In this document: piece after piece, positions 1 to 7,203 of the stretch
How the letters are laid out: every line of letters starts with the position of its first letter
Numbering within the stretch: position 1 is the first letter of the stretch
Origin: Bacteroidales bacterium
GTDB taxonomy: Bacteria > Bacteroidota > Bacteroidia > Bacteroidales > FEN-979
Direction of reading: 5' to 3'
DNA: 19,697 nucleotides
Assembly: GCA_023231065.1 (NCBI GenBank)
Contig: JALNWE010000056.1
Span: 1 to 19,697, forward strand
The notes under the pieces: generated by a model
What the model was told of the DNA's origin: nothing
The model's input: only the letters and a program-made list of their open reading frames with translations
Database searches by the model: none
Position numbers and translations under genes: made by a program

Positions 1-188
1 TGCAAATTGTCCCCGTTTTTAAGAAAGTTAGATAATAAAAGATAACCTTTATCATAGGTTTCTGTAACAGAATAAGCCCAGGAGTCTCTGTCCGGATAGG
101 AAAAGGTTTTTTTCCAGTTTTGACATAAACCGGAAGTACTCAATATCAATAATACGAAAATGGCAATTGTAATGGAGATGTTTTTCAT
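1..188 (-). CDS. N-terminus of a secreted repeat protein (partial)
   Basis: Only the first 62 codons are inside the window; the gene continues past position 1. The start is the ATG read from 188. It opens with a clear Sec signal peptide (MKNISITIAIFVLLILSTSG, then LCQ). The mature part holds W-K-K-T-F-S-Y followed by D-S-W-A-Y-S-V-T-E-T-Y-D-K-G-Y-L-L-L-S. This resembles the first blade of the repeat seen in Bacteroidota secreted proteins of the type 'W.K.FGG...D.GYSV..T.DGGYI..G', which are usually predicted beta-propellers ending in a T9SS sorting domain. That family assignment rests on one repeat only. It lies on the same strand as the large peptidase gene, downstream of it and beyond that gene's terminator, so it probably has its own promoter. 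Confidence 0.7.
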   Translation of the reverse strand, partial: MKNISITIAIFVLLILSTSGLCQNWKKTFSYPDRDSWAYSVTETYDKGYLLLSNFLKNGDNL

Positions 189-212
189 GTTATTTTATAT
201 AATAAAAGTGAA

Positions 213-241
213 AAGGCAGTCCGGTGTCAGCGGACTGCCTT
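213..241 (-). terminator. Hairpin terminator of the C1A peptidase gene
   Basis: Perfect 11-bp inverted repeat: AAGGCAGTCCG at 213-223 and CGGACTGCCTT at 231-241, with a 7-nt loop. It begins 14 bp past the TAG stop of the minus-strand peptidase gene. On that strand the stem is followed by an interrupted T-rich run (TTCACTTTTATT). It separates the peptidase gene from the partial gene at 1-188. Confidence 0.8.
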
Positions 242-255
242 GGACAAAAGAACAC

Positions 256-3200
256 CTACCGAATAGTTAGTTTTACAGTTTCTATTGTTTCATTACCTGC
301 TAATAAGCTGATCTCATAAGTGCCCGGAATCAATTCCTGTGTCGGCACAATACGTTGATCTTTTCCAGCCGGTAGTTGTAACGTAAATACCATCTTACCG
401 TCAATGCTATTTAGGACAAGTGAACCATTTTCCATCAGCTCATATTCAATCGTTACATAGTCATTGGCCGGATTGGGAAAAATATGCAAAGACGAACCGG
501 TTAACGGAATACTGGGAATAAAATGTTCAACTTTGACCGATTTGGTCTGAGGTTCTGGAAGAATAACCGGTTCGTTATACTGTATTAATCCTGCTGCAAT
601 AAGCAGGTTGCGGGCGCCAGTACCGGCAAGGTTTTCCTCAACTGCAAGGTTTTCCAAAGCGATAACCGCCGGATTGCCTGTTTCCAATTTATAGGTGGTA
701 TCGGTTGCAAGATTGTGCATGATAATGGCTAAGTTCAGGTAGTCCGCCTTTTCCTGTTGCATTTCGGGGTCAAGCCCGTCGTTGTTGATGTTGTTTATTG
801 TTTGTATGGCCTGTGAATACTGGTTTTGTTCCACCTGCAGAGAAACCAACAGGTATTTTGAATAAATTTCAGGATCGTTTTGCAACAGAGACATAAGTTC
901 AGAAGTTTGACCATTTACGGAGAATTCCCTGAGCAGGTTGCCATAAGCTTCGCGTTCCTTTTCTTTATAATCCGAAAGCTTCATCAACAATTCTTCCTTG
1001 GCGCTGAGGGAATTTTGCCCTTGGAGAATTTGTTCCCTCATGTAATCGGGCATAGGATCCATTCGGTCGTCCAATGCCTGGAGCACCTGTTCCGATTTGG
1101 CCGAATGTGAATTTGCCACCAATACATCGCGAACCATGGCATTAGACAGTACATTTTCCTTCTGGGTAGCCTTGACCATCACCTCATCGCTCAGGTAAGG
1201 CGAAGATGACAGTAACTCATTTCGGAGCTCCAGAGCTTCCGCACTCTGGCTCAGATCAATCAATGTTTCTATTTGAGCGGTGTTGCCCCCATCTATCAAA
1301 GAAGAAAGCTGCTGATTGGTTTGAAGAGCGCCAAATGAAGCCAACTGCATAATTTCCATTTGAGGTAGTCCTGTATTTAAATGAGAAGGACAGGAATGGG
1401 TTGAGTCATAGGATTTATATGGATTTTCAATTACTGAAACATTACCGTTAGTAGGATCAGGAAAAACTGGATCTGTTTGATCTTCGATCTGATGATGCAC
1501 ATAATTGATCCCATTAGAAGAATTATAAATTGATAAGTATTTGGTTGGCAGTCTTGAAAAGAGATTTCCAGCCGGCATAGTATCGCCATCAAGCATATAA
1601 CCTTGATTGTAGGCAATTCCATAATTAGCATTCGGATGACTAGGTTCCAGTATTGATAAATCGATTGTTGTATTTGTAAAGTTATTGCATTTTATACACA
1701 AACCGGTAGTCGTTCCATTTCGGTTTTTCCCATAGGCAACGGTTCCAAAATCCAAATCATTAAATGTATTATTATAGATACTATTGTAAGTAGCACCTGA
1801 ATTACGAACATAAAGACCGACTTTACTCATAATTCCAGAGCCGCTATTAATGCCGGAGAAATTATTTGATTCAACATGATAAGCTGTAGAACTAGAGAGG
1901 TATATGCCAATGGTAGTATCGTTAAGCAAATTTGTAGAACCAATTGAAAAATTGTTTTCAGTAATTGTAGCTCCGCTAATTCCACTCACATACAATCCTC
2001 TTTTATTCCTGGTAAAATCAGTATGTTTTACCGAAAAAGCAACACTGGCTGTGTTACAGGTAGAATATATACTATAGTCAAGATTGTCAAATTTGCTGTT
2101 GATATATGATGGGCAGGGCAATGTATTTGGATCAGTACAAATCCCGTCGACGGCAAACTGTGAATTAAAGCTATATATACCGTTACCGTATTTAGCATTT
2201 GCCGATCTGTTGGCAAACAAACAATGGGTGAAATGGATATTGGTTACCGATTCCATTTTTATAAAATAATCGGGAGAAGGGTTCAGGGTCGTTGTTGTTG
2301 TAAATTCGCAATCGGTAAAGGAACTGAGAGAATATGGAGTGTAGGCTTTAAACCAGACGGCCTTTCTGTTATCAATGAATTTGGCGTTGGTTGCCTGGAT
2401 TATTCCTCCGGTAAACCCGGTCATAGGGGAATTTTGGTCTGGATTTGCGCGATAGTTTGTAGCTCCGATTAAAGCATTTTCTATGGTACCGCCATTAATA
2501 ATTTGTAGAAAACCCTGATTTGAAGAAGGATTCTGGGGAAGCGATGAGTCGCCCCAAACCTGAACGCCTTGCCAGGTTCTCCCGGGCAGACTCGTTAATA
2601 GGGCATTGTCTATCTTTAAAGTCCCTCCTGGTTTAACAATTATCTTACTGTTTTCTCCGAGAATCAATTTACAACCCGGGAGTAAAGTTAGTTTTCCTCC
2701 GGATTCAATTTCAATGGAGCCGCAAATCGTCCTTTTATCCGACCATGTAATATTTTCATTCGTTTGAATTGTGATTACCTGGTTCTGGTTTGGGATAAAG
2801 TCAAAATTGTCTAATGCAATATCATTTAACCAATTTGCAGCAGTATGCACTATGAAACGGATTTTATTTACATCTGAGTTGAAATGTAAAACGACATGTT
2901 GCCAATCCGGATTAGAAAAAGTTGCTCCAGCAGACCATACATTCTGGTTCCAGGTTGTTCCGCTATCACTACTTGTTTGTATTTCTAAACTTCCTAACTC
3001 CCCAGCTCCGTTGTGAAATTTATGAAACCAAAAGGAAAAGTCAAACATACAAACATTGGAAAATTTGATTAAAGGGCTTTCAAGTATTCCAACTTTATCT
3101 TCATATACATTCATTGATGATTCGATGTAAACATAATATTGCCCATCTTGAGCTTGAGCTGGTCCAGTGCCTGTAGTAAGCGTTTCACCTGAATGTTTTA

Positions 3201-4866
3201 CCCAATCAAGATCATCGAAACGAGATTGCTTCCAACCGTCAAAATGATCTTCAAAACTTGTATGATAATTATTAATGATAGTACAAAATCCGTTGTTATC
3301 AATAGGCCCTAAACCCGGATTATTATCATCTCCATCTTCTTCACCTGGACAATTGGGAAAGACCTCGGATTTTAGTCCTATACCCCAATTAAAATAGCCG
3401 TCATTATCCCGATCTAAACATAAACGTTCGCTTTCGGAATGTTGCAGGCTGGAAATAGGCGTTATTATACCCTCTATTTCTGCAGGAAGATCGTTTAAAA
3501 ACAAATAATCATAACCATGATGCTTATAAGTAAGTCCATAGGAGTTTTTTAATACCCAATAAGTTTTACCAATATACTCTGATCCAAACGGAATAGGACT
3601 TTCAAGCCCGTCTATAACATCTCCCTCCTCAACAATATCATATCCCGCAATTACCCACACATGACCCAACGCAGTCATTGATAAAGGACCATACTTAATT
3701 AAGGCTTTTTTTATTTCACTTTCAGTACGTTGTATGGCTATTTTATCGAAAATCTGAATCCTTTCTTCAGGAGGTGTACATTTCAATGAACAGTCGACTG
3801 GATATGCAGGGGTATAAGGAAAGCACGTTTCATTCACAACCCCAACAACTTTCAAATAATTAAAAACCGGTTCAAACTCGTCAATGGGGTTAGTATAAAC
3901 ACACGATACAATATCTTGTTCTGATAAATTTAGATCTATGTGTTGATTAAAATAAAGATTTGTTATGGATTCGGCTTGCGCTACGGGTCCAAACGCCCAA
4001 CAGTTTCCTGTGGTGATATGTTGACCACCCGCAAGGGCACATTCCCCATTACCCATGTCGCACACTAAAGTATTATTTAGCCAACATCCATCTTGACATG
4101 TTGGAGGGGTCATCCAACCACTTGAATCGATATCTCCATCCCAATATGATGAACCTGGTGAATTTGCACCATGCCTATCCCTCCAATCAAAGTTGTCGAC
4201 TTGGTCGTAAGAAAAGGTTTTAGGTAATGAATCTGTCATTTTTACTTCAAAGATTCCACCAGCATAGTATTCATAACCGTACGTGTGATATTTTGCCCCA
4301 AAATGAATTACTTTATTTTTATAAGTTAAAGCTGAAAAATGTGTGAAACCTGCTTTCCATATCATTCCTTTATTGATGATATAAGCATTTATTTTACCGA
4401 TTTTTGAAGTTTCTATGTTTGCTTTTGCTTGAGCCTGCAATTCTGATGCGTTAGCCCTTGTTGTTCCTGACCATGCTAATTGACCAAGATATATGGTCGC
4501 ATTATTAACCATTATTTTGATTGCATTTGCAGGAAATCCCGACAGGAAACATGTTTCATCGCATTTGGTTGTGAACGAAAAACTCCAGAGGGTATCAATC
4601 ATTGGATATGTTTCATATAGTAACAACTCATTTGACGTCAGCGTGTCAACAAGAATAATCCTCACGAAACTCGTATCATTGTTGAAAGTAACCGTCCCTG
4701 TAACAGCAGCGCCATGTAAGGCTTCACCGTCAAATGGATATATCATGGCATCATTAGTGAAACTTTGCCCAATGTTGATGATATTGGTAAAATCATTGTT
4801 TTGAGCATAAAGACGGCAAATCAGTAAAAGAAATATAAAAATAACGTGTATTTTTTTCATATACAA
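256..4866 (-). CDS. Exported papain-like (C1A) cysteine peptidase, multidomain, with T9SS sorting domain
   Basis: Numbering counts from the ATG at 4866; Met3 (ATG at 4860, then KKIHVIF) is the likelier start and gives a standard signal peptide cleaved after YAQ. Order of parts: an I29-like propeptide at about 145-190 (INAYIINKGMIWKAG, FSALTY); a C1A domain at about 220-475 with catalytic Cys289 (GNCWAF), His402 (GHVWVIAGYD) and Asn441 (WVLKNSYG), and Gln282 as likely oxyanion-hole residue; an acidic calcium-type motif (DRDNDGYFNWG, then EEDGDDNNPGLGP) at 485-520; a MAM-like domain at about 535-692; a right-handed beta-helix at about 700-1135; an alpha-helical stretch at about 1165-1435; and a T9SS type A sorting domain at about 1458-1536 (HIFPNPANDYV, ending VKLTIR). 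The triad is complete, so an active secreted or surface protease is likely. At 1536 residues it is far longer than a typical C1A enzyme. Substrate unknown. Confidence 0.9.
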   Translation of the reverse strand: MYMKKIHVIFIFLLLICRLYAQNNDFTNIINIGQSFTNDAMIYPFDGEALHGAAVTGTVTFNNDTSFVRIILVDTLTSNELLLYETYPMIDTLWSFSFTTKCDETCFLSGFPANAIKIMVNNATIYLGQLAWSGTTRANASELQAQAKANIETSKIGKINAYIINKGMIWKAGFTHFSALTYKNKVIHFGAKYHTYGYEYYAGGIFEVKMTDSLPKTFSYDQVDNFDWRDRHGANSPGSSYWDGDIDSSGWMTPPTCQDGCWLNNTLVCDMGNGECALAGGQHITTGNCWAFGPVAQAESITNLYFNQHIDLNLSEQDIVSCVYTNPIDEFEPVFNYLKVVGVVNETCFPYTPAYPVDCSLKCTPPEERIQIFDKIAIQRTESEIKKALIKYGPLSMTALGHVWVIAGYDIVEEGDVIDGLESPIPFGSEYIGKTYWVLKNSYGLTYKHHGYDYLFLNDLPAEIEGIITPISSLQHSESERLCLDRDNDGYFNWGIGLKSEVFPNCPGEEDGDDNNPGLGPIDNNGFCTIINNYHTSFEDHFDGWKQSRFDDLDWVKHSGETLTTGTGPAQAQDGQYYVYIESSMNVYEDKVGILESPLIKFSNVCMFDFSFWFHKFHNGAGELGSLEIQTSSDSGTTWNQNVWSAGATFSNPDWQHVVLHFNSDVNKIRFIVHTAANWLNDIALDNFDFIPNQNQVITIQTNENITWSDKRTICGSIEIESGGKLTLLPGCKLILGENSKIIVKPGGTLKIDNALLTSLPGRTWQGVQVWGDSSLPQNPSSNQGFLQIINGGTIENALIGATNYRANPDQNSPMTGFTGGIIQATNAKFIDNRKAVWFKAYTPYSLSSFTDCEFTTTTTLNPSPDYFIKMESVTNIHFTHCLFANRSANAKYGNGIYSFNSQFAVDGICTDPNTLPCPSYINSKFDNLDYSIYSTCNTASVAFSVKHTDFTRNKRGLYVSGISGATITENNFSIGSTNLLNDTTIGIYLSSSTAYHVESNNFSGINSGSGIMSKVGLYVRNSGATYNSIYNNTFNDLDFGTVAYGKNRNGTTTGLCIKCNNFTNTTIDLSILEPSHPNANYGIAYNQGYMLDGDTMPAGNLFSRLPTKYLSIYNSSNGINYVHHQIEDQTDPVFPDPTNGNVSVIENPYKSYDSTHSCPSHLNTGLPQMEIMQLASFGALQTNQQLSSLIDGGNTAQIETLIDLSQSAEALELRNELLSSSPYLSDEVMVKATQKENVLSNAMVRDVLVANSHSAKSEQVLQALDDRMDPMPDYMREQILQGQNSLSAKEELLMKLSDYKEKEREAYGNLLREFSVNGQTSELMSLLQNDPEIYSKYLLVSLQVEQNQYSQAIQTINNINNDGLDPEMQQEKADYLNLAIIMHNLATDTTYKLETGNPAVIALENLAVEENLAGTGARNLLIAAGLIQYNEPVILPEPQTKSVKVEHFIPSIPLTGSSLHIFPNPANDYVTIEYELMENGSLVLNSIDGKMVFTLQLPAGKDQRIVPTQELIPGTYEISLLAGNETIETVKLTIR

Positions 4867-4913
4867 GAATTTTACGAATACAAATAGAATTTAAATTACT
4901 TATCCACTTAGGA

Positions 4914-4929
4914 TCAGATTATCCGATTT
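4914..4929 (+). repeat. 16-nt direct repeat, copy 1
   Basis: TCAGATTATCCGATTT, identical to 5454-5469 in the same orientation 540 bp away. It lies about 50 bp upstream of the minus-strand peptidase start. Role unknown; the two copies bracket the small-RNA candidate and the 5324-5364 dyad. Confidence 0.75.
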
Positions 4930-5010
4930 TCCACAGAATGAACCACTTTCATGATGGATCTTGCACTGTGCATAGATTTCGGAAATCATCTGGCATTTTA
5001 AGTTTCCTGT

Positions 5011-5040
5011 TTTGTGGTTCTGTTTTGCTTTTTATCTTTG
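5011..5040 (+). promoter_or_regulatory. Bacteroidota-type promoter for the small-RNA candidate
   Basis: TTTG at 5011-5014, an 18-bp spacer, then TATCTTTG at 5033-5040. This matches the Bacteroidota housekeeping consensus (TTTG or TTG at -33, TAnnTTTG at -7). The expected transcription start is about 5045, exactly where the stem of the downstream RNA candidate begins. Confidence 0.6.
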
Positions 5041-5041
5041 C

Positions 5042-5115
5042 AAGGCCCTTTCTGGATTTAGTTTGTACTCATTTCATATAGCTATGGTGATACTTGCCTC
5101 CGGGGAGGGCTTTTT
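5042..5115 (+). ncRNA. Candidate structured small RNA of about 70 nt
   Basis: The 5' end (5042-5055, AAGGCCCTTTCTGG) can pair along its whole length with the 3' end (5100-5113, CCGGGGAGGGCTTT), using several G-U pairs, so a 14-bp closing stem encloses a 44-nt interior. The interior has a small hairpin CATA-TAGC-TATG near 5075-5086. The transcript would end in a five-T run (5111-5115). A shorter alternative terminator hairpin, GCCTC with GAGGGC at 5096-5110 (one bulge), uses the same 3' end. A consensus promoter lies just upstream. I do not recognise it as 6S RNA, SRP RNA, tmRNA or any named riboswitch. Seen: pairing, promoter match and T-run. Inferred: that it is transcribed as a discrete RNA. 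An attenuated leader is unlikely because no gene follows closely. Confidence 0.45.
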
Positions 5116-5323
5116 ATAAGGTGGCCTGTTCCTTATTTGAAATAATTAATAGATAAGAAGTAATTATATTGTTATAAATACAAAGATAAAAGGTTGAATT
5201 TCAAATTTCAACATAATTTTATTGACATATCAACCAATAAAAAATACCAAGAAAAGTCGCCGCGCGCAACAAAAAATGAGCCAATATATAGTATTCAGGA
5301 TATCAGGCTTTAATAAAATTCAC

Positions 5324-5364
5324 AGTGTAACGATGTGTAATGTTTTGTTACACTTTGTTACACT
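5324..5364. repeat. Imperfect 17-nt inverted repeat (dyad)
   Basis: Left arm 5324-5340 and right arm 5348-5364 match at 15 of 17 positions, around a 7-nt centre (TGTTTTG). Each arm is itself built from a repeated GTGTAA / TTACAC unit, so there are four half-sites, two in each direction. This fits a dimeric or tetrameric DNA-binding site better than a terminator, because the arms are AT-rich and no T-run follows. The regulator is unknown. Confidence 0.6.
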
Positions 5365-5453
5365 TTCTTCGAGTAGATACCTGTTAAATTGTTATGTTAA
5401 TGAAAACCTAAATGTTTGAATATCAAGGCTCCTGAAAAGTAATTATTTGTCGG

Positions 5454-5469
5454 TCAGATTATCCGATTT
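5454..5469 (+). repeat. 16-nt direct repeat, copy 2
   Basis: Exact copy of 4914-4929. Its CCGATTT end is also mirrored by AAATCGG at 5496-5502, giving a 7-bp inverted repeat with a 26-nt spacer. A shorter related piece, ATCCGATTTT, occurs at 9118-9127 in the other intergenic gap. Confidence 0.7.
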
Positions 5470-5557
5470 GGTTTTAGAAGCACAAACTCTGTTAAAAATC
5501 GGCCTGGACAGAGGGTGATCAAAGAATGATATAAGGAGGATGAAACCATAAAAACCA

Positions 5558-5589
5558 TTTGTTCATTGGCAGGGAAACATTTATCTTTG
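5558..5589 (+). promoter_or_regulatory. Promoter of the CarboxypepD_reg operon
   Basis: TTTG at 5558-5561, a 20-bp spacer and TATCTTTG at 5582-5589, the same -7 octamer as at 5033. It points at the gene starting at 5770 and implies a leader of about 175 nt, which includes the palindrome GAGCCGGCTC (5679-5688). Confidence 0.5.
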
Positions 5590-5769
5590 AATCCACTTTG
5601 CATACTATTCTTCGCCGATAGGTCGCTAAATGTTATGTAAATAATTAGAATTGAGAGAATTGAATGAAAAACATTTCAGAGCCGGCTCATAGATTTAATG
5701 GTTTTATCTAACTGTAAATATATTCATTAGCTAAAACCCGGAAGGTTTGGCCTGAATAACGGAAAACAG

Positions 5770-7197
5770 ATGGCAGATAATGGATACGGAATAGCGAAGC
5801 CGGTCATAATGTTGCTGGTTCTCTTGCTCCTTACGGGTTTTAACGGCCTGGCCCAGCAAATCAGGATCAGGGGATCGGTGTATGACGAACTTACGCGGAA
5901 ACCTTTGAAAGGGGCAAACATCAGGATCTTGGGAACGAAAAATGGCGCTGCAGCAGGGCCCGACGGGAGTTTTGTGCTTAGCCTCGACAAGCTGCCGGCC
6001 ACCCTTGCCATCACGTGTGTGGGATACGAAAACGCTTTCTTCGATATCATTGAGGTGCAGGGGAATTCCCTTAGTTTCTATATCAAACCGGTCACATACG
6101 ATCTGAAGGTGGTGGATATCAGCCCATCCGCACATTTGACAATGTTCAGGAACCCCGATTATTCGGTACTGGATTATGAACTGATGGGAGATAAAGTCAT
6201 GCTGTTGCTTTATCGGAACATGACAGTGAAGACGGAGATGGCGCTTCTTGATTTTTCGGGCGATACCCTGGCCACGGCCGATCTTCCGGAGCAACCACCC
6301 ATGATGCTGTACCGGGATTTTCTGTCGAATGTCCATTATTATTCGTCAGCAGGCACGGCATTCCTGTGCCATTACGATCCCGATGCAGGGTCGATCGGCT
6401 TTCTGTACCCGGCGCCCATCGATTCGCTCGGTAAATATATCAACCCTTTCCGCTTCAGGATCGGTAACCGGATTTATTTCCAGGAGAAGGCCATCAACGG
6501 CTTCGGGACCCGGTTAGGTTATGGCAGCAAGGATAGTGGAAAGGTATATATCAAAAAATGCATCAATAAACTGAAGATTTCGGAATTCCGGGACGATATG
6601 AACTTTTATTACCGCTGGAACAGCTCCTTTAGCGTTATGCAAACTGCCTTTAAACCTCCTTCACCGGAGGATGGCTTACCGGTTGACCCGGAGTTTAACT
6701 TCTCGGCCTCTCCGGCAGAAGGTGGCAAATTTGGTTCAAATGAAGCATTGGCCCATCAACTCGAATATTACAATATGATCTTTCCCTTCCTAAAAATCAA
6801 TGACGATACCCTGGCCTTTTTCGATTTTGGCGACAATATCCTGGAACTTCTCGACCCGGACGGAAAGGTGACAAGCAAAATACCCATCACTTTTCATCTC
6901 CGGCAAGGAAAAGAGGATTCGATGAAGGCCCAGACCAATTCGCGGGGATGGCAATGGGGAAGCCAGATACTTCAGGACGATAACGCCCATAAAATCTACA
7001 CTGTCTTTACAAAGAATGGGATGGTCAAGCTGTGCGGCATCGATTATCTTACCGGTAAGCTCCAGAATGAAACCGTGATCCCCTTCCCGTTTCCTGAAAA
7101 GATCAGGATCTGCGACAAAATGGTTTTTTTTCTTTATAAGCCAACCGGTCTCAGTGAAAACTGGAGCCTGATCAAGTACCGTTTAAACATTAAGTAA
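5770..7197 (+). CDS. Exported CarboxypepD_reg-like domain protein, first gene of operon
   Basis: The protein has 475 residues. An N-terminal hydrophobic segment (about 12-28, VIMLLVLLLLTGF then NGLAQ) acts as a signal peptide. Residues 31-115 form a carboxypeptidase-regulatory-like beta-sandwich: IRGSVYDELTRKPLKGANI, the P-D-G-S-F turn at 64-68, and ITCVGYENAFFDI. The remaining 350 residues lack a TonB-dependent receptor plug or barrel. They look beta-rich with propeller-like strands (for example DDTLAFFDFGDNILELLDPDG), reminiscent of the 6-bladed propeller proteins common in Bacteroidota, but I cannot name a family. No T9SS sorting domain is present. The stop is 6 bp before the next start, so the two genes are almost certainly co-transcribed. 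Likely periplasmic or outer-membrane associated; function unknown. Confidence 0.8.
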   Translation: MADNGYGIAKPVIMLLVLLLLTGFNGLAQQIRIRGSVYDELTRKPLKGANIRILGTKNGAAAGPDGSFVLSLDKLPATLAITCVGYENAFFDIIEVQGNSLSFYIKPVTYDLKVVDISPSAHLTMFRNPDYSVLDYELMGDKVMLLLYRNMTVKTEMALLDFSGDTLATADLPEQPPMMLYRDFLSNVHYYSSAGTAFLCHYDPDAGSIGFLYPAPIDSLGKYINPFRFRIGNRIYFQEKAINGFGTRLGYGSKDSGKVYIKKCINKLKISEFRDDMNFYYRWNSSFSVMQTAFKPPSPEDGLPVDPEFNFSASPAEGGKFGSNEALAHQLEYYNMIFPFLKINDDTLAFFDFGDNILELLDPDGKVTSKIPITFHLRQGKEDSMKAQTNSRGWQWGSQILQDDNAHKIYTVFTKNGMVKLCGIDYLTGKLQNETVIPFPFPEKIRICDKMVFFLYKPTGLSENWSLIKYRLNIK

Positions 7198-7203
7198 CTT
7201 ACC

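Larger units (their letters stand above)
4867..5769. other. 0.9 kb intergenic region with regulatory and RNA signals
   Basis: A divergent gap between the peptidase gene (-) and the CarboxypepD_reg operon (+), with no credible protein gene. It contains a 16-nt direct repeat (4914 and 5454), a promoter plus structured RNA candidate (5011-5115), a 17-nt-arm dyad (5324-5364), a promoter for the downstream operon (5558-5589) and a 10-bp palindrome GAGCCGGCTC (5679-5688). The rest is AT-rich with nothing I recognise. Confidence 0.7.

Noticed and set aside
4493..4804. 103-codon plus-strand frame inside the peptidase gene
   Set aside because: It is antisense to the signal peptide and N-terminal region of the peptidase and shows no independent coding evidence.
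5222..5419. 65-codon open frame in the large intergenic region
   Set aside because: It starts at a TTG, has no recognisable family features, and runs through the 5324-5364 dyad, whose symmetry better explains the sequence.
5531..5552. Good ribosome-binding-like AAGGAGG followed by ATG
   Set aside because: The frame reads ATG-AAA-CCA-TAA and stops after three codons. It lies upstream of the probable promoter, so it is unlikely to be a leader peptide.
5725..6336. Minus-strand frames of 107 and 201 codons over the first CarboxypepD_reg gene
   Set aside because: They are antisense shadows of a GC-rich gene; the plus-strand frame carries the signal peptide and the domain motifs.
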